Source: Pontibacter korlensis (GTDB lineage: Bacteria > Bacteroidota > Bacteroidia > Cytophagales > Hymenobacteraceae). From it: a stretch of 64,000 bases of DNA. The translations under genes were made by a program, and so were the position numbers. This document shows positions 25,204 through 33,772 of this stretch, piece by piece. A model generated the notes under the pieces. That model was not told where the DNA came from and did no database searches. It saw only the letters and a list, made by a program, of their open reading frames with translations. The stretch covers positions 2,082,501-2,146,500 of the forward strand of contig NZ_CP009621.1 of assembly GCF_000973725.1 (NCBI RefSeq), given 5' to 3'. How positions within the stretch are numbered: the first letter of the stretch is position 1; each line of letters opens with the position of its first letter.

Positions 25204-25727
25204 ATTGATCGAGATTAAGTCATTAGGTAAAGTCCTATTTTATGATATGCTATATTTAACGACCATATATAAATGTAGTTGCATGATTTTAATGGATGTG
25301 TAAGGTGGTTAGTGTCTGTTGATGAAGGAATAAAGTGATATTTTATTTGTTTTTAGATGATACTGCCTATTTGTGAATGCTTGATTATTCTTGATATTTT
25401 GTGCTGTTATTTGTATTATATATAAATTAGTATGTTTATATGTAGAGCTATTGTAAAGGGGGAGGAGTGGGTATAGTATAATTTTGTGTTTGATTAGTAT
25501 GGGTGGTTTGGCAAAAAGGGAGGAGAAAATGAGTGCACTTATGGTAGAATGTATTGCAAAGCAGGAACGATTTTTGATAAAGATGCTGCTGTTGAAATAA
25601 AGTGGGCGTACTTGCCTCATTTACAAATATTTTGGAAATTTAATTTTCAGATTAGGCTTTTTAGACTATCTTTGATTTGCAAAGTCGAAAGTGTAGTGCA
25701 GATACTATAACATCAAGACATTTGAGT
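25204..25727. other. AT-rich intergenic region upstream of a small T9SS protein
   Basis: A 524-base, conspicuously AT-rich stretch between divergent T9SS-cargo genes. A minus-strand open frame at 25309-25620 has atypical composition (Ile/Tyr/Asn/Lys run) and no family look, and is treated as chance. A -7 box TATCTTTG at 25667-25674 fits the plus-strand gene, giving a leader of about 45 bases. Nothing else is supported. Confidence 0.55.
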
Positions 25728-26315
25728 ATGAGAATTTTTACGAAAATGATATTAGTAGCCACGCTGATAAGCTCACATGTAGTGAGCTTTGCCAGTAACA
25801 GTGGTATTGTGGGAGGGAATTCAGTTTATAAAGGCGGTAACACGCTCTGGAAATTAATGCCAGATAAAGAAGCGCAAGTTACTTTGTCTGCCAATAATGC
25901 CAGACCTGACTTTGTGGCCAAAGAAGACCATACCTGCTCTAAGATTTATGCTTCGGCAGTGAGCCAGGTATTCCATGTAGTTGAGAAAAAGCAGAGCAAG
26001 AGCATGTATGCTAATATTACGCTGGCAGCTTTTGCCCCTGGCAATGATGTGAAGACGTCGCTGCCATCAATTAACGCTTACCCTAACCCATCGCGAGGGT
26101 ATACTAGGCTGGCGCTTAACCTGCCGGGTAATGACAACTATAAAATTCGTATCTCCAACACAATAGGTAAGGTGTTGGCTGTTCAGGAAATTGCTCCAGC
26201 TGAAAAGGCCAGAGTAGACCTGGATCTGACAAGCTTGCCGTCAGGGGTGTATTTCTATAGCCTGCTGGTAAACGGCAAAACTGTAGAGACGAAGCGACTT
26301 GTACTTCAGAAGTAA
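25728..26315 (+). CDS. Small T9SS sorting-domain protein
   Basis: A 195-residue protein. ATG 25728 gives the signal peptide MRIFTKMILVATLISSHVVSFA; the longer in-frame opening lies downstream of the -7 box but has no family support. After a short unrecognised segment of about 90 residues, the C-terminal half is a complete type A sorting domain: [66 protein letters not shown]. The sorting domain thus makes up nearly half the protein, leaving a very small cargo with no recognised fold. It has its own terminator at 26342. Confidence 0.82.
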   Translation: MRIFTKMILVATLISSHVVSFASNSGIVGGNSVYKGGNTLWKLMPDKEAQVTLSANNARPDFVAKEDHTCSKIYASAVSQVFHVVEKKQSKSMYANITLAAFAPGNDVKTSLPSINAYPNPSRGYTRLALNLPGNDNYKIRISNTIGKVLAVQEIAPAEKARVDLDLTSLPSGVYFYSLLVNGKTVETKRLVLQK

Positions 26316-26341
26316 TAGGCTCCAGAACGGAGTTAAGAGAT

Positions 26342-26367
26342 AAAAGCCGACCCATGGGTCGGCTTTT
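26342..26367 (+). terminator. Rho-independent terminator
   Basis: AAAAGCCGACCC (26342-26353) and GGGTCGGCTTTT (26356-26367) form a 12-bp stem followed by T, 27 bases after the stop of the small T9SS gene. Confidence 0.85.
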
Positions 26368-26413
26368 TCATTATAAACTTACAATAATAGCCAGCCACTT
26401 TACATTAATTTAT

Positions 26414-26421
26414 TATTTTCG
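26414..26421 (+). promoter_or_regulatory. Candidate -7 box (TATTTTCG) of the DUF2723 gene
   Basis: TATTTTCG fits the TAnnTTCG variant that recurs before other genes of this window, and lies 20 bases before the ATG at 26442. No clear -33 box. Confidence 0.4.
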
Positions 26422-26441
26422 GGGCTGAATCAACAATTGCT

Positions 26442-29393
26442 ATGACGGATTATCGGAAGGTAAATAATCTTGTAGGCTGGGTCGTTTTTCTGATCGCTAC
26501 AGCCGTTTATGTACTAACGCTGGAGCCAACAGCCAGCTATTGGGATGCGGGAGAGTTTATCGCCTGCTCATACAAACTGTTAGTACCACACCCTCCAGGG
26601 GCTCCGTTTTATCTTTTGGTGGGCAGGTTGTTCTCCATGTTTGCCTCTGATGTTACGCAAGTGGCTTGGTGGGTGAACCTACTTTCTGCCCTCTGCAGCT
26701 CCGGCACAGTTCTCTTCCTGTTCTGGACCATCACCATACTTGCACGTAAGCTGCTGGTTAAAGAGGGAGCTGAGCAAACGCAAGGCAATTTGCTGCTAAT
26801 TATGGGTAGCGGCGCCGTCGGTGCCTTAGCTTATACTTTTTCTGATTCTGCCTGGTTCTCTGCGGTAGAGGCTGAAGTATACGCCATGTCCTCTTTCTTT
26901 ACGGCCATTGTGTTCTGGGCTATTCTGCGTTGGGAGGCTAAAGTAGGGGAGGCTCACTCAGACAAGTGGCTTATCCTGATCGCATACCTGGTTGGTTTAT
27001 CCATCGGTGCTCACTTGCTGAACCTGGTTACTATTCCGGCACTGGCTTTTATTTACTTCTTTAAGCTTTATAAGCCGTCGTTCTGGGGTGGGGTAATTGC
27101 CTTCGCCATTAGCGCCGTTATTGTAGTGGCCATACTTTGGGGTATCATCCCTGGTCTGCCGTCAGTAGCTGGTAGTTTCGAGGTTTTCTTTGTGAACTCA
27201 TTGGGACTGCCCTTCAGCTCAGGTATCATTGTGTTCCTGGTGTTGTTTATCGGCGCCATCGTCTTCGGTATTCGCTACTCTATCAAGCATCACAACAGGG
27301 TACTCAACACAGCGCTGCTTAGCCTTGTATTCGTACTGATTGGCTACTCTTCTTATTTGATGATTCCGATTCGCTCTTCTTACGAACCAACCATTGATGA
27401 GAACGATCCGGATGATATCCTGACCTTCGTTTCGTACCTGAAGCGTGAGCAGTATGGCGATCGTCCGTTGCTGTTCGGGCCACAGTACAATGCACAGCCG
27501 ATAAGCCAGGAAGAGGGTGCACCACGCTATGTGAAAGGCAAAGACAAGTATATTAATACTGGCAACAAGATTGAGCCAGTTTACGATTCGAAGGATAAGG
27601 TACTGCTTCCACGTATCTACAGCGATCAGCCTGCTCACGTAGATGCCTACAAAAAATGGGTGGACCTGCGCGAGGGACAGACGCCAACGTTTGGGCAGAA
27701 CATGAGCTTCCTTCTGAATTATCAGTTGGGTTTTATGTACTGGCGCTACTTCCTTTGGAACTTCGTGGGCCGCGAGAGCGATGTGCAGAATGCCGGGGTG
27801 CTCTGGTTTGGTAAAGATGACCCTAATGCGCCGGCACGTGTGCTGGAGAGCGAGGCCCGCAACTGCTTCTATTTGCTGCCGTTGTTAATTGGTATGCTTG
27901 GCCTGATCTATCAGGTGCGCAAGGATGAGCGCAACGCCTTTGTTATTGGCTTGCTGTTCTTCTTTACAGGTATAGCCATTGCGCTGTACCTGAACCAGCC
28001 GCCAGTGGAGCCTCGTGAGCGAGATTATACTTTCGCCGGGTCTTTCTACGCTTTCAGTATCTGGATAGGATTAGGAGTGATGGGGCTGGCTGACCTTTTA
28101 GGCAAAGCTCTGAGGAATACTACCTCTCGTGCCGCAGTGGCTACTGTGATAGGTTTGCTTGTTCCGGGTATAATGGCTGCTGAAGGATGGGACGACCACG
28201 ACCGCTCTGATCGTTACCATTCAGTAGACTCAGCTAAAAACCTGTTAGACTCTTGCGCGCCGAATGCTATACTTTTCACAAACGGTGACAACGATACTTT
28301 CCCGCTGTGGTATGCGCAGGAGGTAGAGGGGTATCGTACCGATGTGCGTGTAGCTGTACTCAGCTACCTCAATACCGACTGGTATATCGACCAGATGATG
28401 GATCAGTCTTACGAATCAGATCCATGGCCACTGACGCTGGGTATGGAGAACTACCGTCAGGGTACTAATGATTTCTTGCCTTACATGGAGCGCCCGCAAG
28501 TAGCAGCAGGTATAGATCTGAAACAGTACATTGAGCTTGTAAAGCAAAATCACCCAGCCTTGCAGGCACAGTACGGTGCAGGCACCACTTTGATGACCAT
28601 GCCAACGCGCAACTACTTCCTTAAGATTGATAAGGAAAAAGTGAACCAGATGGACATTGTGGCTGCAGACTATGAAGATCAGATTGTGGATCGTATGCAA
28701 TGGACTATCACGAAGTCTTTGCTGGAGAAGAAGCACCTGGTAATGCTGGACTTGCTGGCTACTAACAACTGGGAGCGCCCTGTATACTTCTCTACTACGG
28801 TAAATAGTGCTGACTACATAGGTTTGTCTGACTACTTCCAGCTAGAAGGCCTGGCATACCGCATCGTGCCGGTTAAAGCTGGTGAGAACGAAGGAGGCAT
28901 TGTGAACAAAGAGGTGATGTATGAGAACATGATGAAGAAGTTCTCCTTCCGTAACTTCGACAGGGAAGATATCTACTACGACGACAACTACTATCGCTTC
29001 TCGGCTAATGCCCGCGATAAGTTTGCCACACTGGCTGCGGCATACTTAGAGGCAGGTGATGAGGCGCGAGCCAAAGAGATAATAGACCACTGCTTTACAG
29101 TGTTGCCGTTAGAAACAGTACCTTTCGACTATTACACGCCGCAGTTCATTCCGCTTTACGCTGCCTTAGGCGAGACAGAGAGGGCAACCCAATTGCTGGA
29201 CCTGATGGCGCAGGATGCTCAAAAGGCATTGGACTACTATTTTGCAAAAGGTTCTTTGTTTGACCAGGAGATACAGGTAAATATGGTGATCCTGCAGCAG
29301 TTAGTCGGTTCTGCCCAGGAACTAGGTTTGAGCGACAGAGCAGCACAGTTAGAGCAACAGTTCAGACAATACCTGCAGCGCATGCGTCGCTAA
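26442..29393 (+). CDS. DUF2723 (TMEM260-like) multi-spanning membrane protein, putative glycosyltransferase
   Basis: A 983-residue protein with roughly 11-13 transmembrane helices in the first ~560 residues and a long soluble C-terminal part with TPR-like helices (about 860-980). The N-terminal loop TASYWDAGEFIACSYKLLVPHPPGAPFYLLVGRLFS is the DUF2723 hallmark; the acidic D-x-x-E arrangement resembles GT-C enzymes such as protein O-mannosyltransferases. The human DUF2723 member TMEM260 is a protein O-mannosyltransferase acting on IPT domains; a comparable role for bacterial members is inference. A further motif region, NGDNDTFPLWYAQEVEGYRTDVRV, follows the last helices. The gene is flanked by terminators on both sides. 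Confidence 0.88.
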   Translation: MTDYRKVNNLVGWVVFLIATAVYVLTLEPTASYWDAGEFIACSYKLLVPHPPGAPFYLLVGRLFSMFASDVTQVAWWVNLLSALCSSGTVLFLFWTITILARKLLVKEGAEQTQGNLLLIMGSGAVGALAYTFSDSAWFSAVEAEVYAMSSFFTAIVFWAILRWEAKVGEAHSDKWLILIAYLVGLSIGAHLLNLVTIPALAFIYFFKLYKPSFWGGVIAFAISAVIVVAILWGIIPGLPSVAGSFEVFFVNSLGLPFSSGIIVFLVLFIGAIVFGIRYSIKHHNRVLNTALLSLVFVLIGYSSYLMIPIRSSYEPTIDENDPDDILTFVSYLKREQYGDRPLLFGPQYNAQPISQEEGAPRYVKGKDKYINTGNKIEPVYDSKDKVLLPRIYSDQPAHVDAYKKWVDLREGQTPTFGQNMSFLLNYQLGFMYWRYFLWNFVGRESDVQNAGVLWFGKDDPNAPARVLESEARNCFYLLPLLIGMLGLIYQVRKDERNAFVIGLLFFFTGIAIALYLNQPPVEPRERDYTFAGSFYAFSIWIGLGVMGLADLLGKALRNTTSRAAVATVIGLLVPGIMAAEGWDDHDRSDRYHSVDSAKNLLDSCAPNAILFTNGDNDTFPLWYAQEVEGYRTDVRVAVLSYLNTDWYIDQMMDQSYESDPWPLTLGMENYRQGTNDFLPYMERPQVAAGIDLKQYIELVKQNHPALQAQYGAGTTLMTMPTRNYFLKIDKEKVNQMDIVAADYEDQIVDRMQWTITKSLLEKKHLVMLDLLATNNWERPVYFSTTVNSADYIGLSDYFQLEGLAYRIVPVKAGENEGGIVNKEVMYENMMKKFSFRNFDREDIYYDDNYYRFSANARDKFATLAAAYLEAGDEARAKEIIDHCFTVLPLETVPFDYYTPQFIPLYAALGETERATQLLDLMAQDAQKALDYYFAKGSLFDQEIQVNMVILQQLVGSAQELGLSDRAAQLEQQFRQYLQRMRR

Positions 29394-29420
29394 ACAAAAT
29401 AAGGTTATTACCAGTACAAA

Positions 29421-29457
29421 AACCCGGGTTGCACAGAAGCTGCCCGGGTTTGTTTTT
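29421..29457 (+). terminator. Rho-independent terminator
   Basis: AACCCGGG (29421-29428) pairs with CCCGGGTT (29443-29450), followed by TGTTTTTTT. It closes the DUF2723 transcript. Confidence 0.85.
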
Positions 29458-29487
29458 TTAGGAGATCATACTTATACTTGCTTTACC

Positions 29488-30735
29488 ATGAGGTACTTAA
29501 GCTTGCTTTTATTATGCATTATATGTGGCTGTGGCGGCGGCAGTAGCTACCGAAGCACCGGCCCTAGCATGAATAGCCTGGAGCCTGCCCCAGTAAAGCG
29601 GGAGGTGCCTGAAGTAACCATGCAGCATGCCTACTATGCAAGCAACGACAGTCTTCATCTGCTCTTTAAATTTGAGGATGTACGCCAGGTGCTAGATATC
29701 CTGCGGGCTGCCACCTCTTACGAATATGCTGTAAGAACAGGATCAACAGAAAGAGATGCTGCTATCCTCCAAGACTCCTTAAAACTGCCAGATAGAAAAA
29801 TTACTGATATAGAAGGCCAGTTGCATGTGAAGATGGCTTTGCCAGCTCATGTGGTGCAGGAGCCAAATGTGTTGCACCTGCAGGTATGGCAAGTACTGTC
29901 AGGGCAGGAACGAATGGGAGTGCAGTTTAAGGTGCCTCTAAACAAGGGGATGCTGCAGAAAAACTACCTGTTGGTCCAGACAAGCACAGGTAAGCCTCTC
30001 TTTCAGAACTATATCACCACGTCGGATAAGCTGCTTGTGCGTAACTATGGTGCAGGCGACAGTACACTGCAGGTAAATCGGTTTGAACTTGACTTTATGC
30101 CTGCCGCACCACCTATGAGCATGCGTAAACCAGCGGTGCCCCGCACTTTGTCTGTGGCTGATACTTACACGCTTACTGCTTCGGATACCCTGCAGTTTGA
30201 GCAGCAAGGTCTGTACATGTTCAATCCTGATTCTGAGTTCGCGCGGGGAGTGTTAGTGCTGCCAGGTAAGTATCCCTATGTCACAAAGGCCGAGGAACTC
30301 GTGCCGCCACTTATCTACCTTACCACATCTGAGGAGCGTGAAGCGCTATTGAGTGCCAAAGATCCAAAAGCCGCTGTAGATGCTTTTTGGCTGGAAGTAG
30401 GCGGAAGCGAGAGTAGGGGCAGAGATCTTATTCGTGCCTATTACAGCCGTGTGGAAATGGCCAACAAACTGTTTACAGCGCATAAATCGGGTTGGGCTAC
30501 AGATCGGGGTATGATTTATATTATCTATGGCCGCCCCAGCAGTATTAGCCAGGTGGGTCCTAACATTACCTGGATTTACCGGGAGTCAGACACTGCGCCA
30601 TATATCAAGTTCGTTTTTACCAAAAAAGAGAATAACTTTACCGAAAATTATTATGAGCTGATACGGCGCCGTGAGTACGAGGAAAGCTGGTACAGCTCTG
30701 TTGCAAAATGGAGAGCAGGAAAGACAAATTTGTAG
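29488..30735 (+). CDS. GWxTD-domain lipoprotein
   Basis: A 415-residue lipoprotein. The signal MRYLSLLLLCIICGC ends in a lipobox-like IICG-C. The C-terminal GWxTD domain is clear: PKAAVDAFWLEVGGSESRGRDLIRAYYSRVEMANKLFTAHKSGWATDRGMIYIIYGRP. The function of the GWxTD family is not established; members are common in Bacteroidota and Acidobacteria. The middle part is beta-rich. Its last 28 bases overlap the start of rlmB in another frame, so the two are likely cotranscribed. Confidence 0.88.
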   Translation: MRYLSLLLLCIICGCGGGSSYRSTGPSMNSLEPAPVKREVPEVTMQHAYYASNDSLHLLFKFEDVRQVLDILRAATSYEYAVRTGSTERDAAILQDSLKLPDRKITDIEGQLHVKMALPAHVVQEPNVLHLQVWQVLSGQERMGVQFKVPLNKGMLQKNYLLVQTSTGKPLFQNYITTSDKLLVRNYGAGDSTLQVNRFELDFMPAAPPMSMRKPAVPRTLSVADTYTLTASDTLQFEQQGLYMFNPDSEFARGVLVLPGKYPYVTKAEELVPPLIYLTTSEEREALLSAKDPKAAVDAFWLEVGGSESRGRDLIRAYYSRVEMANKLFTAHKSGWATDRGMIYIIYGRPSSISQVGPNITWIYRESDTAPYIKFVFTKKENNFTENYYELIRRREYEESWYSSVAKWRAGKTNL

Positions 30736-31550
30736 GCAACCGCTACGGTGGCCCCAGAACACCAAAAGAAGATAAAAGTGAGATGATTTTCGGTTCGCGC
30801 CCTATACTAGAGGCGCTAACGGCCGGAAAAGAGCTGGAGAAAGTATTCCTGCTGCGCGGCACGCGCAACCCCACTACCGATGAGATTGTTAAGTTGGCCA
30901 AAGACCGTGAGGTGCCTGTGGTAACAGTGCCCGTAGAAAAGCTGAATAAGCTTACGCGCAAGAACCACCAGGGGGCAGTAGCTTTGATCTCACCGATTTC
31001 CTATCAGCCTCTTTCAGAGATAGTGACTTCGCTTTTTGAGCAAGGCAGAAATCCGCTGTTGCTTATACTTGACCGTGTAACAGACGTGCGTAACTTTGGC
31101 TCTATAGCTCGTAACGCTGAGTGTATGGGTGTAGATGCCATTGTGATACCAAGCAGGGGAGGGGCGCAGATAAATGCGGATGCCATGAAAACCTCTGCCG
31201 GAGCACTGAATTTAGTGCCTGTATGCCGGGAGCCGAACCTGAAGGAAACAATCGACTACCTGAAGGACTATGGTTTTCAAATAGTTGCCTGCACCGAAAA
31301 AACAGAGCATCAGATTACTGATTACTCTGTGGACATGGTAGGCCCAACGGCTATATTAATGGGCAGCGAAGAAGATGGTATTTCTCCTGAGTACCTGAAG
31401 CGTGCTGATGTAAAGCTGCGTATTCCGCTGATGGGACAGATTGGTTCACTAAACGTATCGGTGGCTACTGGTATCATACTTTATGAAGCTATGCGCCAGC
31501 GCCTGAAAGATGGTGGCTACGCTAGTCTCAACAAGTTAGAGCCGATGTAA
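30708..31550 (+). CDS. rlmB: 23S rRNA (guanosine-2'-O)-methyltransferase RlmB family (SpoU/TrmH)
   Basis: A 280-residue SPOUT methyltransferase. After a charged N-terminal extension of about 25 residues comes the substrate-binding domain (MIFGSRPILEALTAGKELEKVFLLRG), then the knotted SAM-binding domain with motif 1 DRVTDVRNFGSIARNAECMG, motif 2 ILMGSEEDGISPE and motif 3 IPLMGQIGSLNVSVATGIILYE. RlmB methylates G2251 of 23S rRNA in E. coli; the precise target here is inferred. ATG 30708 lies inside the previous gene; ATG 30783 at MIFGSRP is a possible shorter start. Confidence 0.9.
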   Translation: MESRKDKFVGNRYGGPRTPKEDKSEMIFGSRPILEALTAGKELEKVFLLRGTRNPTTDEIVKLAKDREVPVVTVPVEKLNKLTRKNHQGAVALISPISYQPLSEIVTSLFEQGRNPLLLILDRVTDVRNFGSIARNAECMGVDAIVIPSRGGAQINADAMKTSAGALNLVPVCREPNLKETIDYLKDYGFQIVACTEKTEHQITDYSVDMVGPTAILMGSEEDGISPEYLKRADVKLRIPLMGQIGSLNVSVATGIILYEAMRQRLKDGGYASLNKLEPM

Positions 31551-31592
31551 CAGTTTGTTGCCTAACTAAGTTGGGCAGGAAGTATAAAATAA

Positions 31593-31634
31593 AAAGGCCA
31601 AAGGAGTAGAGTTGTCTCTCTTCCTTTGGCCTTT
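31593..31634. terminator. Bidirectional terminator between rlmB and manC
   Basis: AAAGGCCAAAGGA (31593-31605) pairs perfectly with TCCTTTGGCCTTT (31622-31634); the A-rich left flank gives a U-tract for the minus strand. Confidence 0.85.
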
Positions 31635-31655
31635 ACTATTGGCTTGTTTTATGGC

Positions 31656-32732
31656 TTAAATGTAATCTGCGCCTTTCTTTGATTTGGCATCAGCCATAAA
31701 TTCTTTTACTTTCTGTTCTTCTGTTTTCTTGCAGATCATCAGTACATTATCGTACTCGGCAACAATATAGTCTTCCAACCCTTGTAAGACCACCAGGCGC
31801 TCTTTAGGAGTTTTTATGATACAGTCCTTGGTGTCGTAAAGTATAACATCACCATCTATCACGTTGCCATTGTCATCTTTGTCGTTGATGGTGTAGAGGG
31901 AATTCCAGGTGCCAAGGTCGGACCAGCCTATATCAGCTAACAGTACATACACGTTGTCTACTTTCTCCATGATGCCATAGTCAATTGACACGTTGCGGCA
32001 GTGAGAATAGGCTCGGGTGATAAAGTTTTGTTCCTGTGGTGTATTAAGGGTGGTAACACCTTCTTCGAACACCTCGGTAACTTCTGGCAGATGCTGGTGG
32101 AAAGCCTTTAAAATGCTTTTCACATTCCAGATAAAGATGCCCGAGTTCCAGACAAAGTCGCCACTATCCAGGAACATCTTTGCCAGCTCCAGGTTCGGTT
32201 TCTCTGTAAAGGTTTTTACCTTTTTGGTTTTGAAAGCCTCATCATCAATGTATTGGATGTAGCCGTAGCCAGTGTCAGGGCGGCTCGGTGTAATACCCAG
32301 CGTAATCAGCACATCATCTTTAGCAGCTGCGGCCAACGCATCGTTTATCACTCCTTTAAAAACATCCTGTTTCAGCACTACGTGGTCAGCTGGCGTTACT
32401 ACCAGGTTAGCGTTAGGGTTCAGCTGCGCGATTTTATAAGAAGCGTAGGCTATACACGGTGCTGTGTTTCTACCGATCGGCTCCAATAATATTTGGTTGT
32501 CAGATAGTTCTGGTAGCTGCTCCTTCACTAGTTTCCCATAATCCTTATTGGTTACAACAAAAAGGTTTTCTGGGGGGCAGATGTCGGCGAAGCGCTCTAC
32601 AGTTGTCTGTAGCATGCTTTTACCAACGCCTAACACATCATGAAACTGTTTAGGATAGCTGGTGCGGCTGAACGGCCAGAAGCGGCTTCCTATGCCGCCG
32701 GCCATAATCACCACGTAGGTGTTGTTGTCCAT
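31656..32732 (-). CDS. manC: Mannose-1-phosphate guanylyltransferase
   Basis: A 358-residue nucleotidyltransferase that makes GDP-mannose from mannose-1-phosphate and GTP. The signature VIMAGGIGSRFWPFSRTSYPKQF is at the N-terminus, and FTEKPNLELAKMF is the second sugar-nucleotide motif. It lacks the phosphomannose-isomerase domain of bifunctional ManC/AlgA. ATG 32732 is preferred over a TTG nine bases earlier; it begins one base after the kdsD stop, so the genes form an operon. GDP-mannose feeds surface glycans; mannose-1-phosphate released by the GH130 enzyme 10 kb away could also enter here, which is inference. Confidence 0.93.
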   Translation of the reverse strand: MDNNTYVVIMAGGIGSRFWPFSRTSYPKQFHDVLGVGKSMLQTTVERFADICPPENLFVVTNKDYGKLVKEQLPELSDNQILLEPIGRNTAPCIAYASYKIAQLNPNANLVVTPADHVVLKQDVFKGVINDALAAAAKDDVLITLGITPSRPDTGYGYIQYIDDEAFKTKKVKTFTEKPNLELAKMFLDSGDFVWNSGIFIWNVKSILKAFHQHLPEVTEVFEEGVTTLNTPQEQNFITRAYSHCRNVSIDYGIMEKVDNVYVLLADIGWSDLGTWNSLYTINDKDDNGNVIDGDVILYDTKDCIIKTPKERLVVLQGLEDYIVAEYDNVLMICKKTEEQKVKEFMADAKSKKGADYI

Positions 32733-32733
32733 G

Positions 32734-33705
32734 TTATACAAGTCCTTCTTTTAGTAAATCGTGGAGGTGGATGAAGCCCTCGAATTTACCTGATTTTGTG
32801 ACAATGAGTTGCGTTATACTTTTCGCCTGCATAATGGCCATAGCCTCAGCAGCATAGCTGTCTGGCTCTATGGTAAGCGGAGATGGTGTCATGATATCAA
32901 CGGCAGTAATGCCTTCTATGGTATCATATTTGTTAAGCATGCGGCGTAAATCACCGTCGGTAATAATGCCCACCAGTTCCTCCGAGCCTCCTTTTACTAC
33001 AGCAGTGGCTCCCAATCGCTTAGACGAAATTTCAATAATAATCTCTTTGAGTGTTGCGTTCTCCTTTACGCTAGGCGACTCATTTTGGGTATAAATATCT
33101 TCAACCTTCAGGTAAAGACGTTTACCCAAAGACCCTCCAGGGTGAAGTGTAGCAAAGTCGGAACTGCTAAAGCCACGGGCCTCTAACAGGCTCACTGCAA
33201 GTGCATCGCCTAAAGCGAGTGCGGCTGTAGTACTGGTAGTAGGTGCCAGGTTATGAGGGCAGGCCTCACGTTCTACATAGGCATTAAGTATAAAGTCGGC
33301 GCTATGGGCCAGGTAGGAGTCGGTACTCGATACAAGAGCCGCCAGCTTGGAACCTTTACGTTTCAGTAGCGGTACAAGTACCTTAATCTCAGGGGTATTT
33401 CCGCTTTTAGAGATGCAGATTACAAAGTCCTCCGGCTGAATCATGCCGAGGTCGCCGTGGATAGCGTCTGCAGCATGCATGAACAAAGCGGGGGTACCGG
33501 TAGAATTAAGGGTAGCTACAATTTTTTGGGCGATGTTGGCGCTTTTGCCTATGCCTGTAACTACCACGCGGCCTCTGATCTGCAAAATGGCCTTAACGCA
33601 GGCCTCGAATTTTTCGTCGATAAAATCTGCCAGTCTGGCGATTGCTTCGGCCTCGGCGTCTAATACTTTTTTTGCAGTAAGAGCTATATTATTAGGGAGA
33701 TTCAA
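32734..33705 (-). CDS. kdsD: D-arabinose-5-phosphate isomerase (KpsF/GutQ/KdsD family)
   Basis: A 323-residue enzyme interconverting ribulose-5-phosphate and arabinose-5-phosphate, the first step to Kdo of lipopolysaccharide. The SIS domain has VVVTGIGKSANIAQKIVATLNSTGTPALFMHAADAIHGDLGMI and CISKSGNTPEI. HNLAPTTSTTAALALGDALAVSLLEARGFS is the family signature. Two CBS domains follow (from about residue 205: IYTQNESPSVKENATLKEII and IMTPSPLTIEPDSYAAEAMAIM). It forms an operon with manC and is divergent from recQ. Confidence 0.93.
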   Translation of the reverse strand: MNLPNNIALTAKKVLDAEAEAIARLADFIDEKFEACVKAILQIRGRVVVTGIGKSANIAQKIVATLNSTGTPALFMHAADAIHGDLGMIQPEDFVICISKSGNTPEIKVLVPLLKRKGSKLAALVSSTDSYLAHSADFILNAYVEREACPHNLAPTTSTTAALALGDALAVSLLEARGFSSSDFATLHPGGSLGKRLYLKVEDIYTQNESPSVKENATLKEIIIEISSKRLGATAVVKGGSEELVGIITDGDLRRMLNKYDTIEGITAVDIMTPSPLTIEPDSYAAEAMAIMQAKSITQLIVTKSGKFEGFIHLHDLLKEGLV

Positions 33706-33772
33706 GTTAAATTTGTGTTAGTGTACTCTTTTGGAGTGCGTTGCAACAAGATTAAATTTTTTGCAGGATTAC

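Noticed and set aside
25309..25620. 103-residue minus-strand frame in the AT-rich intergenic region
   Set aside because: Composition is what AT-rich DNA gives by chance; no signal peptide logic, no conserved motif.
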